From assembly GCA_945861025.1 (NCBI GenBank), contig CAMASN010000014.1, positions 1 to 55,848 on the forward strand: a stretch of DNA of 55,848 bases, in the 5' to 3' direction. Below the pieces are notes generated by a model. It ran no database searches. It saw only the letters and a program-made list of their open reading frames with translations, and had not been told where the DNA came from. The stretch is from Ferrithrix thermotolerans DSM 19514. GTDB taxonomy: Bacteria > Actinomycetota > Acidimicrobiia > Acidimicrobiales > Ilumatobacteraceae. The translations under genes were made by a program, and so were the position numbers. Positions 36,384-45,416 of the stretch are shown here, piece by piece; positions within the stretch are counted from its first letter, which is position 1, and each line of letters opens with the position of its first letter.

Positions 36384-37715
36384 ATGACCACGCCCCCTTC
36401 ACCAACAGTCGCACCCGCTACGGGGCTCCTCGGTGTTCTCACGGTCGGCCTCGGCGCCGTAGCCACCACCCTGATTGCCGGTGTCGAACTGGTCAAGCGT
36501 GGCCAGGGCCTCCCTATTGGCTCAATGACCCAGATGGGCACCATCCGTCTCGGCAAGCGCACTGAAGACCGCAGCCCACTGGTCAAAGACTTCGTTCCGT
36601 TAGCCCGCCTCGAAGACATCGTTTGGGGCGCATGGGATGTCTTCCCCGACGACGCATACGTTGCTGCATCACGCGCGGGCGTGCTCGAGGGCGGCAAGCA
36701 CATCGAGTCAGTCGCCGACGCGCTGCGCGACATTCGCCCCATGTCGGCTGCCTTCGAGCGCAAGTACGCACGCAACCTCGACGGCGAGCACACCAAGGGC
36801 GACATCGGCAAGCGCGCCATGCTCAACGCAATCCGCGAAGACATCAACACCTTCCGAGATGAGAAGAAGGTCGATCGTCTCGTGATGATTTGGTGTGCAA
36901 GCACCGAGATCTTCATCGAGCCAGGTCCAGCGCACATGAACCTCGAAGCCTTCGAGGCCGCCATCGACGCCAACGATCCAACCATCGCCCCATCGATGCT
37001 CTACGCATACGCAGCCATCCTCGAAAATGTTCCGTTCGCCAACGGCGCCCCAAACTTGGCCGTCGACACACCGGTGCTGCGCCAACTCGCCACCGAGCGC
37101 AACGTGCCCATCAGCGGCAAAGACTTCAAGACCGGTCAGACCCTGATGAAGACCGTGCTCGCCCCCATGCTCAAGGCCCGCCAGTTGGGTCTCGCCGGTT
37201 GGTACAGCACCAACATCTTGGGTAACCGTGATGGCGAAGTGCTCGACGCACCCGAGAACTTCAAGACCAAGGAAGAATCAAAGCTCGGCGTGCTCGAAGA
37301 CATCCTCGAGCCAGCAAAGAACCCCGACCTGTACGGCAACGTGTTCCACAAGGTGAGCATCAACTACTACCCACCTCGCGGCGACAACAAAGAGGGCTGG
37401 GACAACATCGACATCTTTGGTTGGCTCGGCTACCCAATGCAGATCAAGGTCGACTTCCTCTGCCGCGACAGCATCCTTGCTGCACCACTTGCACTTGACT
37501 TGGTGTTGTACAGCGACTTGGCGCAGCGCGCCGGTCTGGGCGGCATCCAAGAGTGGCTGAGCTTCTACTACAAGAGCCCACAGGTTGCGCCTGGCTTGTA
37601 CCCCGAGCACGACCTGTTCATCCAGCTCACCAAGCTCAAAAACACCTTGCGGTGGATCATGGGCGAAGAGCAGATCACCCACCTCGGTCGCGAGTACTAC
37701 GACGAAGTCGAATGA
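36384..37715 (+). CDS. ino1: Inositol-3-phosphate synthase
   Basis: The 443-residue enzyme converts glucose-6-phosphate to myo-inositol-3-phosphate, precursor of mycothiol and phosphatidylinositol. Marks: the NAD motif LTVGLGAVATTLIAGVEL (about 19-36), SMTQMGTIRLGKR, VIWCAST-type LVMIWCASTEIFIEP (about 167-181), SGKDFKTGQTLMKTVLAPML (about 237-256), STNILGNRDGEVLDAPENFKTKEESK (about 272-297) and IKVDFLCRDSILAAPLALDLV (about 353-373). A strong AGGAGG lies 8 nt before the ATG. Start and length fit the actinobacterial/archaeal-type enzyme. It fits with the mycothiol-dependent proteins in the window. Confidence 0.94.
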   Translation: MTTPPSPTVAPATGLLGVLTVGLGAVATTLIAGVELVKRGQGLPIGSMTQMGTIRLGKRTEDRSPLVKDFVPLARLEDIVWGAWDVFPDDAYVAASRAGVLEGGKHIESVADALRDIRPMSAAFERKYARNLDGEHTKGDIGKRAMLNAIREDINTFRDEKKVDRLVMIWCASTEIFIEPGPAHMNLEAFEAAIDANDPTIAPSMLYAYAAILENVPFANGAPNLAVDTPVLRQLATERNVPISGKDFKTGQTLMKTVLAPMLKARQLGLAGWYSTNILGNRDGEVLDAPENFKTKEESKLGVLEDILEPAKNPDLYGNVFHKVSINYYPPRGDNKEGWDNIDIFGWLGYPMQIKVDFLCRDSILAAPLALDLVLYSDLAQRAGLGGIQEWLSFYYKSPQVAPGLYPEHDLFIQLTKLKNTLRWIMGEEQITHLGREYYDEVE

Positions 37716-38293
37716 TTCGTGCGGGTCACGGCTTCGGCGTGTGACCCGCCAGAATCGTCGGTGATCACAAGCGACACACGTTGGTCATGCGCCTCACCTG
37801 GCACGGCGGGCACAATCTGCTCGTCGAAACACACGCCGATAGTGATGCAGTCGGGTCGTAGCAGCGGCAGGTAGCGGTCGTAATAGCCGCCGCCCTGACC
37901 AAGCCGTTGCCCGTCGCGTGTGAACGCTAGGCCGGGCACGATGACGAGGTCGATGATCTGCGCATCGGTTGGCGCTCCTACCGGCGATGGGATGCCGTAG
38001 GCGCCCACCTCGAGTGTCGTCTCAGGGTCGCATCGAACCGCAACCATCACCTCGCCCTCAACACGCGGAACGTGCACAACAGCACCCCGTTGGCCGAGCA
38101 TGTGCAGCAACAACGTGGTATCCGGCTCGCTTGCGACACCAACAAAGGCCAGCACATGCAGGCCGGCAAATCGTGACGACGGAAACGACGCAACAACGGC
38201 GTCCCACAACCGTTGTGTGCGCGCTTCACGATCGGGCACGGCCGCACGGATACGGCGCATCGCTGATCGCAAATCTCGCTTGGCATCGCTCAT
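37697..38293 (-). CDS. 5-formyltetrahydrofolate cyclo-ligase
   Basis: The 198-residue enzyme turns 5-formyl-THF into 5,10-methenyl-THF with ATP. Marks: AKRDLRSAMRRIRAAV at the start, VLAFVGVASEPDTTLLL, and the nucleotide/substrate motif DLVIVPGLAFTRDGQRLGQGGGYYDRYLP (about 116-144). The frame is open 10 codons further upstream, but GGAG sits 4 nt before the ATG at 38293. It ends 19 bases inside the ino1 3' end (convergent overlap). It diverges from the flavin reductase gene over 35 bp. Confidence 0.9.
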   Translation of the reverse strand: MSDAKRDLRSAMRRIRAAVPDREARTQRLWDAVVASFPSSRFAGLHVLAFVGVASEPDTTLLLHMLGQRGAVVHVPRVEGEVMVAVRCDPETTLEVGAYGIPSPVGAPTDAQIIDLVIVPGLAFTRDGQRLGQGGGYYDRYLPLLRPDCITIGVCFDEQIVPAVPGEAHDQRVSLVITDDSGGSHAEAVTRTNHSTSS

Positions 38294-38314
38294 AACTCTC
38301 CACCTTGGCACCGC

Positions 38315-38320
38315 TACAGT
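38315..38320 (+). promoter_or_regulatory. -10 box of the flavin reductase gene
   Basis: TACAGT lies 8 nt before the ATG at 38329. No Shine-Dalgarno; leaderless. Confidence 0.5.
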
Positions 38321-38328
38321 CACGTCTG

Positions 38329-38832
38329 ATGTCTATCTCACCAGAAGAGTTCGATTCCGCCCGTTATCGCCAGGTGATGGGGCACTTCCCCACTGGCGTC
38401 ACCATCGTGACCGCGATGGTTGGCGACCAGCCCGCCGGGTTCACTATCGGTTCATTCACATCGGTCTCGCTTGAGCCGCCGCTCGTCGGCTTCCTGCCGC
38501 AAACCAACAGCGAGACATGGGCCGCGATGGCACCGGGCGGCAAGTTTTGCGTCAACGTTCTCGGCACCGATCAGGGCGACGATTGCTGGCGCTTCGCGAA
38601 GAAGGGCATGGACGACCGTTTCGACGGCGTCGCGTGGCACCCCAGCGCTTCCGGCTCGCCCATTCTCGACCGTTCCATTGCTTGGATCGATTGCGCCATC
38701 GACTCGGTTCACGAACTCGGCGACCACTACTTCGTGGTCGGTCGGGTCACCTCAATGAGCCACTGCGATTACGAACCCGAACCGTTGCTGTTCTTCAAGG
38801 GCAAGCTTGGCGTCTTTCAGTTGTTGCAATGA
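38329..38832 (+). CDS. Flavin reductase family protein
   Basis: The 167-residue split-barrel FMN-binding protein matches flavin reductase (HpaC-like): YRQVMGHFPTGVTIVTAMVGDQPAGFTIGSFTSVSLEPPLVGFLP (about 13-57), then FCVNVLGTDQGDDCWRFAKKGMDDRFDGVAW, and the His-containing end DHYFVVGRVTSMSH. It probably supplies reduced flavin to a partner monooxygenase or acts directly as an oxidoreductase; no two-component partner is adjacent. It is ATGA-coupled to a DUF3054 membrane protein. Confidence 0.87.
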   Translation: MSISPEEFDSARYRQVMGHFPTGVTIVTAMVGDQPAGFTIGSFTSVSLEPPLVGFLPQTNSETWAAMAPGGKFCVNVLGTDQGDDCWRFAKKGMDDRFDGVAWHPSASGSPILDRSIAWIDCAIDSVHELGDHYFVVGRVTSMSHCDYEPEPLLFFKGKLGVFQLLQ

Positions 38833-39212
38833 TCACCAAGCGTGCGCAACGCGCTCTAGTAGCCGATCTCGTTGCCGTCATTGCGTTCGTCGCTATCGGC
38901 CGCCGCAGCCATGACGAGCCCGGCAATGTGCTTGTGGGCGTTGCCAAAGTGGCGGCGCCGTTTCTGATTGCAGTCATCGTTGGCTGGCTCGTCAGCCGAG
39001 CATGGCGCAACCCACTCAGCAACGCCACCGGCGCAATCGTGTGGCTCACCACCGTGATCGTCGGGCTTTTGCTGCGCCGCTTCGCGTTCGATCGCGGCAC
39101 GGCCACAGCGTTCGTGATTGTGACCACCGCAACGGTGGCTGCGTTCATCCTTGGGTGGCGCGGCATCGCGCGGTGGCGACTTGCAACGAGCGAGCAGCCA
39201 CCTCGCGACTAG
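38829..39212 (+). CDS. DUF3054 domain membrane protein
   Basis: The 127-residue protein has four hydrophobic segments (about 9-24, 37-57, 66-84 and 92-110) and the DUF3054 pattern [21 protein letters not shown], then [26 protein letters not shown]. Function unknown. Its ATG overlaps the flavin reductase stop. It converges on ilvD with a 4-nt overlap. Confidence 0.8.
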   Translation: MITKRAQRALVADLVAVIAFVAIGRRSHDEPGNVLVGVAKVAAPFLIAVIVGWLVSRAWRNPLSNATGAIVWLTTVIVGLLLRRFAFDRGTATAFVIVTTATVAAFILGWRGIARWRLATSEQPPRD

Positions 39213-40915
39213 AGCGTGTTGGTGATGGCGCCGGTCTCGGCACCCTGAACCAACTTGGCGTACTTGCCCAGTACACCGCTGCTGTACTTGTTGGTGTTTG
39301 GCACCCAGCCAACCCGACGCTGAGCGAGTTCCTCGTCAGAGACCAACAGGTCGAGGCTGAGGTTGCGCACATCGACCCGAATGCGATCGCCGTCGCGCAC
39401 GAATGCGATTGGTCCGCCGTCGACAGCTTCGGGAGCAACGTGGCCGATGCAGAAGCCCCATGTGCCACCGCTGAAGCGACCATCGGTAACCAGCGCACAA
39501 TCGGCACCACGACCAGCACCCTTGAGCGCGCCCGTGATGGCCAACATTTCGCGCATACCGGGTCCGCCCTTGGGGCCTTCGTAGCGAATAACGATGACGG
39601 TGCCAGGCTGCATCGAGCCGCTGAGGATGGCAGCCATTGCGCCATCTTCACCGTCGAACACGCGGGCTTCACCCTCGAACAGCATCTGGTCGGTGCTGAG
39701 GCCAGCAACCTTGACCACTGACCCCCGTGGCGCCAGTGAACCGGTGAGCACGTTGATGCCACCCTCGCTGTGCAGCGGCTGGTCGACCGGGTACACAACA
39801 ACGCCATCGGGTGGCGGTGGGTTGATGAATGCCAGGTTCTCGGCCATGGTCTTGCCGGTGACGGTCATGCAGTCGCCGTGCAATAGCCCAGCATCGAGCA
39901 GATGCTTCAGGACTACGGGTACGCCACCGACGCGATCGAGGTCGCTCATGTGGAACTTGCCGCCCGGCTTCATATCGGCGATGTGTGGCACCTTGGCAGC
40001 GATGCGGTTGAAGTCTTCGAGCTCAAGAGCAACACCGGCCTCGTTCGCGATGGCGAGCAGGTGCAACACGGCGTTAGTTGAGCCACCAAGCGCGCTGGTG
40101 ACGGCAATCGCATTCTCGAATGCCTTCTTCGTCATGATCTGGCGTGGCGTGATGCCAAGGCGAAGCATGTTGACCACAGCTTCGCCAGCGAGCACTGCGT
40201 CGTCTTCGCGACGACGATCGACTGCGGGCGGCGAAGCGCTGCCGGGCAGGCTCATGCCAATTGCTTCGGCGATAGAGCTCATTGTGTTGGCGGTGAACAT
40301 GCCGCCGCATGCGCCCTCGCCGGGGCATGCCTTGCGCTCGATCTCGCCGAGTTCTTCTTCGGTGATCTTGCCCAGGGCACAAGCGCCCACAGCTTCGAAC
40401 ACGCTGGTGATGTCGAGCGCAACGCCGTTGTGATTGCCGGGCAGAATGCTGCCGTTGTACACGAACACGCTGGGCAGGTCGAGACGCGCAGCGGCCATGA
40501 GCATTGCCGGAATGCTCTTGTCGCAACCGGCGAGGCCGACAAAGCCATCGAGTCGTTCGGCGTGCATCACGCACTCGACCGAGTCGGTAATGACCTCGCG
40601 GCTCACCAGCGAAGCACGCATGCCTTCGTGACCCATGCTGATGCCATCGCTGACGGTGATGGTGCCGAACTCCATCGGGAAACCACCCGCGCTACGAACG
40701 CCTTCTTTGGCGCGGTCGGCGAGTTTGCGCAAGGTCATGTTGCACGGAGTGACTTCGTTCCACGCGTTGGCAATTGCGATCTGGGGCTTCTGCCAGTCGT
40801 TGTCGGTCATGCCGACCGCGCGAAGCATGGCACGAGCCGGAGCCTTCTGGTAGCCGTCGGTTACGTCGCGGCTGCGTGGTTTGATGTCAACGGGCATGTC
40901 GGTCGATTCGGCCAT
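39209..40915 (-). CDS. ilvD: Dihydroxy-acid dehydratase
   Basis: The 568-residue Fe-S enzyme dehydrates 2,3-dihydroxy acids to the keto acids of Val, Ile and Leu synthesis. Motifs: [44 protein letters not shown] (about 23-66), [31 protein letters not shown] (about 125-155), [22 protein letters not shown] (about 193-214), [14 protein letters not shown] and the C-terminal [20 protein letters not shown] (about 480-499). The cysteines of the cluster site are present. It lies 8 kb from ilvBNC with its own leaderless promoter. Confidence 0.95.
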   Translation of the reverse strand: MAESTDMPVDIKPRSRDVTDGYQKAPARAMLRAVGMTDNDWQKPQIAIANAWNEVTPCNMTLRKLADRAKEGVRSAGGFPMEFGTITVSDGISMGHEGMRASLVSREVITDSVECVMHAERLDGFVGLAGCDKSIPAMLMAAARLDLPSVFVYNGSILPGNHNGVALDITSVFEAVGACALGKITEEELGEIERKACPGEGACGGMFTANTMSSIAEAIGMSLPGSASPPAVDRRREDDAVLAGEAVVNMLRLGITPRQIMTKKAFENAIAVTSALGGSTNAVLHLLAIANEAGVALELEDFNRIAAKVPHIADMKPGGKFHMSDLDRVGGVPVVLKHLLDAGLLHGDCMTVTGKTMAENLAFINPPPPDGVVVYPVDQPLHSEGGINVLTGSLAPRGSVVKVAGLSTDQMLFEGEARVFDGEDGAMAAILSGSMQPGTVIVIRYEGPKGGPGMREMLAITGALKGAGRGADCALVTDGRFSGGTWGFCIGHVAPEAVDGGPIAFVRDGDRIRVDVRNLSLDLLVSDEELAQRRVGWVPNTNKYSSGVLGKYAKLVQGAETGAITNTL

Positions 40916-40921
40916 TCCGCC

Positions 40922-40927
40922 ACGGTA
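40922..40927 (-). promoter_or_regulatory. -10 box of ilvD
   Basis: TACCGT on the minus strand, 6 nt before the ATG; leaderless. Confidence 0.5.
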
Positions 40928-40975
40928 TCAATCACCGGCGCACGATGATGAGTCCGCTCGACAGCGACAGTGCAC

Positions 40976-41839
40976 TTACAGCTTGAAAACGTCGACCGCG
41001 TTGTCTCGCAAAAAGCGCGGCCAGACGTGGTCACGAAACGGGACTTCGCGCAGTTCGGCAACGATGCGATCGAGCGATAAGCCCATTGGGTAGTAGCCCG
41101 CGTACATCACCTTGTTGACGCCACGGCTGTTCGCGTAATCGATGATCTCTCGCGGGAAATACTTCGGCGCAAACGCGCTGGTCATGTAGTAAAGCCCCGG
41201 CCACTTGAGCATCAGTTTCACGGCAAGCTCTTGCCACGGCTCGGCGCCATGACGCATCACGATGCGCAAATCGGGGAAGTCGTAACACACCTGATCGAAG
41301 TGTTCGACGTGCTGACACAGCATCGGCACCCGCGGTCCGGGCACACCCGCGTTGATGATGATGGGGAGATCGAGCTCGACGCACGTTGCATACAACGGGT
41401 AGTAGCGGGCATCGCTGACCGAGACCTGCGGCAAACACCCTGATGGAAACGAGGTGACGGCCTTGATGCCCCACTCGGCGTGTGCATGGCGGATGCGGCG
41501 AATGGCACCAACGATGTCGTTGGGGTCGGCGTCGACGCAACCGATAATGCGATCGGGGTGATCGCGAAGTGCCCGCACTGACTCGTCGGAACCCATATGC
41601 ACCATGCCCCGGGCGACACCGCAACGATCCATGTCGGCAATGAGCATCGCGACTGTGTCGGTGTCGGCCTGCACATCGGAGGGCACCTCGGTGAACATGT
41701 ATTGCGCAGGCATCGCCATTGTTTTGGACTCGGCGTCTTTTACGGCCCCGGCCAGAAATTGATAGTGATCGGCGGCGTTCTTCTTCGGAAAACCGATCAT
41801 CAGGTCGACGATGCCGACCTGGTCAATGGGATGGCTCAT
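40976..41839 (-). CDS. Amidohydrolase-fold protein with degenerate metal site
   Basis: The 287-residue TIM-barrel protein is of the amidohydrolase_2 family (overall pattern RIIGCVDADPNDIVGAIRRIRHAHAEWGIKAVTSFP, then LDLPIIINAGVPGPR, and PDLRIVMRHGAEPWQELAVKLMLKWPGLYYMTSAFAPKY). Expected ligands are missing: strand 1 reads IVDLMIGFP instead of DxHxH, strand 5 has INAG where His is usual, and strand 8 reads VMYAGYYPMG where the family has GSDYPH. It may use a different metal arrangement or be non-catalytic. TATGGT is 6 nt before the ATG. It diverges from ybaK. Confidence 0.75.
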   Translation of the reverse strand: MSHPIDQVGIVDLMIGFPKKNAADHYQFLAGAVKDAESKTMAMPAQYMFTEVPSDVQADTDTVAMLIADMDRCGVARGMVHMGSDESVRALRDHPDRIIGCVDADPNDIVGAIRRIRHAHAEWGIKAVTSFPSGCLPQVSVSDARYYPLYATCVELDLPIIINAGVPGPRVPMLCQHVEHFDQVCYDFPDLRIVMRHGAEPWQELAVKLMLKWPGLYYMTSAFAPKYFPREIIDYANSRGVNKVMYAGYYPMGLSLDRIVAELREVPFRDHVWPRFLRDNAVDVFKL

Positions 41840-41845
41840 TGGCGC

Positions 41846-41851
41846 ACCATA
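41846..41851 (-). promoter_or_regulatory. -10 box of the degenerate amidohydrolase gene
   Basis: TATGGT on the minus strand, 6 nt before the ATG at 41839. Confidence 0.5.
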
Positions 41852-41865
41852 GATGCGCTCTTGGC

Positions 41866-41871
41866 TACGTT
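41866..41871 (+). promoter_or_regulatory. -10 box of the YbaK-type gene
   Basis: TACGTT lies 7 nt before the GTG at 41879. It is 14 bp from the oppositely directed -10 box, so the two leaderless promoters are nearly back to back. Confidence 0.5.
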
Positions 41872-41878
41872 AGAAACC

Positions 41879-42427
41879 GTGGCACAGGGGGCAGGCAAAG
41901 GCAGCGACAAAAACGGGGCCAAGGGCTCGACTCCTGCGACTGTGCTTCTGCAAAAGGCCGGCGTCTCGTTTGCTCTGCACGAGTTCGCTCACGACGCCAC
42001 CGATCGCAACTACGGCACCGCAGCGGCTGCCGCGTTAGGCATCAACTACAACCGGGTCTTCAAGACGCTGCTCGCGGTTGTCGATGGCATGGCCACCGTG
42101 CTGGGCGTGCAGCCGTCAAAGACCGTCGTCGGGATCGTGCCGGTCAGCGGACAGTTGTCACTCAAAGAGCTAGCCGCCGCCACACGAACCAAGCGCGCTG
42201 AGATGTGCGACCCAAATGTGGCCGAGCGACTCACCGGCTACGTGGTCGGCGGGATCAGCCCATTTGGTCAACGTAAGCACTTACCGACAGTCATCGACCA
42301 AAGCTGCCTTGAGTTCGACACCATCTTCGTCAGCGGTGGAAAGCGCGGGTTCGACATCGAGATCGCACCGAACGATCTCATCGCTGTGTTGAGCGCGCTC
42401 ACCGCCCCAATCGGTGTCGAGCGTTAA
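41879..42427 (+). CDS. ybaK: Cys-tRNA(Pro)/Cys-tRNA(Cys) deacylase, YbaK/EbsC type
   Basis: The 182-residue protein has the YbaK editing domain: ATVLLQKAGVSFALHEFAHD (about 19-38), YGTAAAAALGINYNRVFKTLLAVVDG (about 43-68), VVGIVPVSGQLSLKELAAATRTKRAEMCDPNVAERLTGYVVGGISPFGQRKHLPTVID (about 80-137) and the Gly-rich FVSGGKRGFDIEIAPNDL. It hydrolyses mischarged Cys-tRNA(Pro). The first 17 residues are a low-complexity Gly/Lys-rich tail not usual in the family. The GTG start is supported by the -10 box 7 nt upstream. Confidence 0.87.
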   Translation: MAQGAGKGSDKNGAKGSTPATVLLQKAGVSFALHEFAHDATDRNYGTAAAAALGINYNRVFKTLLAVVDGMATVLGVQPSKTVVGIVPVSGQLSLKELAAATRTKRAEMCDPNVAERLTGYVVGGISPFGQRKHLPTVIDQSCLEFDTIFVSGGKRGFDIEIAPNDLIAVLSALTAPIGVER

Positions 42428-43338
42428 GTCAAACTCTTTCGCCTGTCGGCGGCGCGGCGCATCAACGCTTCGATGTGCACCACCCGACTACGCGCTGATG
42501 GATGCGTGAGCTGTGTCTCGGTGCGAAGTTGGCTCGATCTGGTCGCCTGTTCAGTAGCCGCGACTCGTCGCAGCGCCGTCGCCAACTCACGACCGAAACC
42601 CATCTCGACTGCGCGCCGATCGGCTTCAAGTTCGGAGCGCTTACCGATTGAGTTGGCCATGCGATTCGAGAACACCAACGCCGACAAGAAGACCCATCCG
42701 ATTGCGTTGAGCAGTCCGCTCACTAAGCGCCCCAAGGCTGTCAGTGCAGACGAATGGCTGACGAACGATCGGGTGGCAGCGACAGCAACGTTTTGCATGA
42801 AGAAACCCACGCGAGCCAACAAGAAGATCGGCAAGCTCAACCACTGCCGAAGCGTGAGCGCCACCGTGTGCAACCCAAGGTGATGCGCGACCTCGTGAGC
42901 AAGCACACCGGTCATTTCGTCGCGCGGTAGTTCTTCGATAGCGAACGAGGTGACCACCAACAAACTTCCACCGCATGCAAAGGCGTTCAGATCGTCGCTT
43001 GGAAGTACCGCCAATGCGAAGCGGCGGTGCGGGATCGCCAGCTGTTGGGCCACACTGCGCCACGCCGGTTCGAGTCGCTTGGCCTGCTCGGCCGAGGGTC
43101 GTCGAGCACCCAACATGCGCATCACTAAGACCTTTTGCAACGGTCGCCAGAACATCACGACCACAGCGCCCAAATGCAGCCCGGCAAAAGTCCAAAACCC
43201 AACGTGCCACCCGATACGCACGGGCAGCCAAAAGACGACGAGCGACACCAACCACACGGGGACGATGGCGACCAACGGCAGCACCGCAGTGAGCGAGGAC
43301 AACTCAACCGAACGTTGGGCGCTGCGAGAACGGCTCAT
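42424..43338 (-). CDS. M48 family metalloprotease (HtpX-like)
   Basis: The protein (304 residues from ATG 43338) has two N-terminal membrane segments (about 16-35 and 43-62), then a peptidase M48 domain with the zinc motif HEVAHH in MTGVLAHEVAHHLGLH and the third ligand Glu in KRSELEADRRAVEMGFG. A further hydrophobic pair lies between. It is probably a membrane-bound zinc protease for quality control. Upstream TTG and GTG codons in frame exist, but the ATG starts the MSRSRS basic segment. The end overlaps ybaK by 4 nt. Confidence 0.83.
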   Translation of the reverse strand: MSRSRSAQRSVELSSLTAVLPLVAIVPVWLVSLVVFWLPVRIGWHVGFWTFAGLHLGAVVVMFWRPLQKVLVMRMLGARRPSAEQAKRLEPAWRSVAQQLAIPHRRFALAVLPSDDLNAFACGGSLLVVTSFAIEELPRDEMTGVLAHEVAHHLGLHTVALTLRQWLSLPIFLLARVGFFMQNVAVAATRSFVSHSSALTALGRLVSGLLNAIGWVFLSALVFSNRMANSIGKRSELEADRRAVEMGFGRELATALRRVAATEQATRSSQLRTETQLTHPSARSRVVHIEALMRRAADRRKSLT

Positions 43339-43622
43339 GCAGTCTCGTTTGTTCGCAGGTGGGGGCGCGTGCTCAACAGAACACAATCTAGAGCGTTCGC
43401 TGCATCGCCGCGCCCAACGCGACTTTCACGCGCAAATGCCGCTGCGACGCAACTGCTGAGCGCGGTTGTCTGCCACCAAAAGTGTCATGCAGAGAACCGC
43501 TGTCAAGGTTGACCTAAGAACGTTCGCTATCCCTGACTCAATTTCCAATGTTGACTAATCTTCACACCTCACGCGAAGGCAGATTCGACGCGGGTCTACC
43601 CAACGACAGAAAGGGGTGCGAG

Positions 43623-45389
43623 TTGACTGTTGATACAACAACCGATACGTCACGCACCTCTACCGAATCAGTTCGCGAGCTGCTCGATCGAGCGAAAAGC
43701 ATCGAACTCGACGATCCCGCAACGTCTCGCACATTGGTGCAGCAGGCCAGGGTCAGAGCGCACTCACGCGGCGACGAAGCCGGCGAGGCCGAGAGCCTCT
43801 ACCACCTCGCCAGTTTGGCCTATTACACCGGCCGCGCCGACGAAGCATTTGGTGTTGCAGTCGATGCTCGCGATCTCGCCCGCAAGGCAGGCGCAGTCGT
43901 TGTCGAGGTGTGGGCGCTCAACTTGATGGGCATCGTGCACTCCAACGCCGGCAACCACAGCGAAGCACTCTCGTGCTGCCTACGCGGCCTCGAGCAATAT
44001 CGCACCACCGACCACCGCGTGAACGAAGGTGGGCTGCTCAACACCATTGCGGCAATCCACCATTCGCTCGGCGATACCGATCGCGCCATCGTCACCTACG
44101 AGGCAGCGCTCACGGCCAACAAACAACTTGGTCGCCCCGACGACGACGCCATCACGCTCACCAACATGGCGCAGCTTCGCTCGCAGCGCGGCGAGTTTTT
44201 CCTCGCCGCAAGCCTGGGCGAATCGGCGCTCGAGTTGTCACGTCAACACGCTCCGGCGTTTGTCCCCGACGTACTCGCGAACCTGGGCGAGGCCTATTGC
44301 AGCCTGGGCGACTCGGCTCACGGTGCTGAGTGTTTCGACGAAGCGCTCAAACTCATCGACGAGCGCATGCAGAACGGCCCGATGCCCACTCCATCAACGG
44401 TGGCCAACGTTTTCATGGCACGCGGAAAGGCCGCACTGCGTGAATTCAATTTCCTGCGCGCCGAAGCCAGCTTGCTACGCGCACTCGAGGTCTCGCAGCA
44501 GTCATCGTTGCCAGCAGTAGAGCTCGATGCTCACGAGTTGCTGGGCAAGGTGTACCGAGAGCTCAGTCGCTTCGAAGAGGCGCTGAAGCACCAAGAGGCG
44601 CGTTTCGATCTGCACCAAGATCTGTTCAATCAAGGCACCGACCTGCGCATCAAGACACTGCAGATCGCGCACGACACCGAGCACGTTCGTCAACAAGCCG
44701 AGATCCTGCGGTTGCGCACCACCGAGCTCGAAGCATTGGTTCGTGGCCGCACGCACGAACTCGAGGAGTACCAACTCGAGGCATTCCAGCGTCTCGCTGT
44801 GTTGGCCGAATTCCGCGACACTGACACCGGCGAACACACCATTCGAGTAGGCGACCTCTCGGCCGAAATCGCCCACGAACTCAATGAAGACAGCGAGTGG
44901 TGTGAGCAACTGCGCATGGCCGCGCGGCTACACGACATTGGCAAGGTGTCGGTTCCCGATGCCATCTTGCTCAAGCCGGGGCCGCTCACCACCGAAGAAT
45001 TCGAGATCATGAAGACCCACACAACAGTGGGTGCACAGATCCTGTCGGGAAGCACGTACCCACTCATTCAACTTGGCGCAATCGTTGCGCTGAACCATCA
45101 CGAGCGGTGGGACGGCACGGGCTACCCAAGCGGACTCAATGGCACCAACATTCCTCGGTGTGGCCGAATTGTTACCGTGGCCGACGTGTTCGATGCGCTC
45201 ACCAGCGAGCGCGTGTACAAGCGGGCGTGGTCTCGAGAAGAGGCGCTCGATTTCATCATCAGCGCCCGCGGACATCAGTTTGAGCCCGAAGTGGTCGATG
45301 CGTTTATCGCCATCATCCTGCGACGCCATCCACACCTTCGTGCAGCGGTCGATGCTCACTCGACAACGCCTCCGCGACCACACGGCTGA
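43623..45389 (+). CDS. TPR-containing HD-GYP domain protein
   Basis: This protein (588 residues from TTG 43623) has an N-terminal array of tetratricopeptide repeats (about 20-330; e.g. LASLAYYTGRADEAFGVAVDARDLA, LNLMGIVHSNAGNHSEALSCCLRGLEQY, ANLGEAYCSLGDSAHGAECFDEALKLI). A coiled coil follows (about 345-390, HVRQQAEILRLRTTELEALV), then an HD-GYP phosphodiesterase domain (about 395-570) with HDIGK (His437) and HHERWDGTGYPSGL. It should hydrolyse cyclic di-GMP, with the TPRs as sensing or docking module. No receiver or membrane domain is seen. AAAGGGG lies 6-7 nt before the TTG; an in-frame ATG at 43548 is possible but its extension is not coding-like. Confidence 0.85.
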   Translation: MTVDTTTDTSRTSTESVRELLDRAKSIELDDPATSRTLVQQARVRAHSRGDEAGEAESLYHLASLAYYTGRADEAFGVAVDARDLARKAGAVVVEVWALNLMGIVHSNAGNHSEALSCCLRGLEQYRTTDHRVNEGGLLNTIAAIHHSLGDTDRAIVTYEAALTANKQLGRPDDDAITLTNMAQLRSQRGEFFLAASLGESALELSRQHAPAFVPDVLANLGEAYCSLGDSAHGAECFDEALKLIDERMQNGPMPTPSTVANVFMARGKAALREFNFLRAEASLLRALEVSQQSSLPAVELDAHELLGKVYRELSRFEEALKHQEARFDLHQDLFNQGTDLRIKTLQIAHDTEHVRQQAEILRLRTTELEALVRGRTHELEEYQLEAFQRLAVLAEFRDTDTGEHTIRVGDLSAEIAHELNEDSEWCEQLRMAARLHDIGKVSVPDAILLKPGPLTTEEFEIMKTHTTVGAQILSGSTYPLIQLGAIVALNHHERWDGTGYPSGLNGTNIPRCGRIVTVADVFDALTSERVYKRAWSREEALDFIISARGHQFEPEVVDAFIAIILRRHPHLRAAVDAHSTTPPRPHG

Positions 45390-45403
45390 GCATTCGGTCG
45401 CTC

Positions 45404-45409
45404 TACAAT
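45404..45409 (+). promoter_or_regulatory. -10 box of the ferredoxin gene
   Basis: TACAAT, near consensus, 7 nt before the ATG at 45417; leaderless. Confidence 0.55.
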
Positions 45410-45416
45410 CGCTGCA

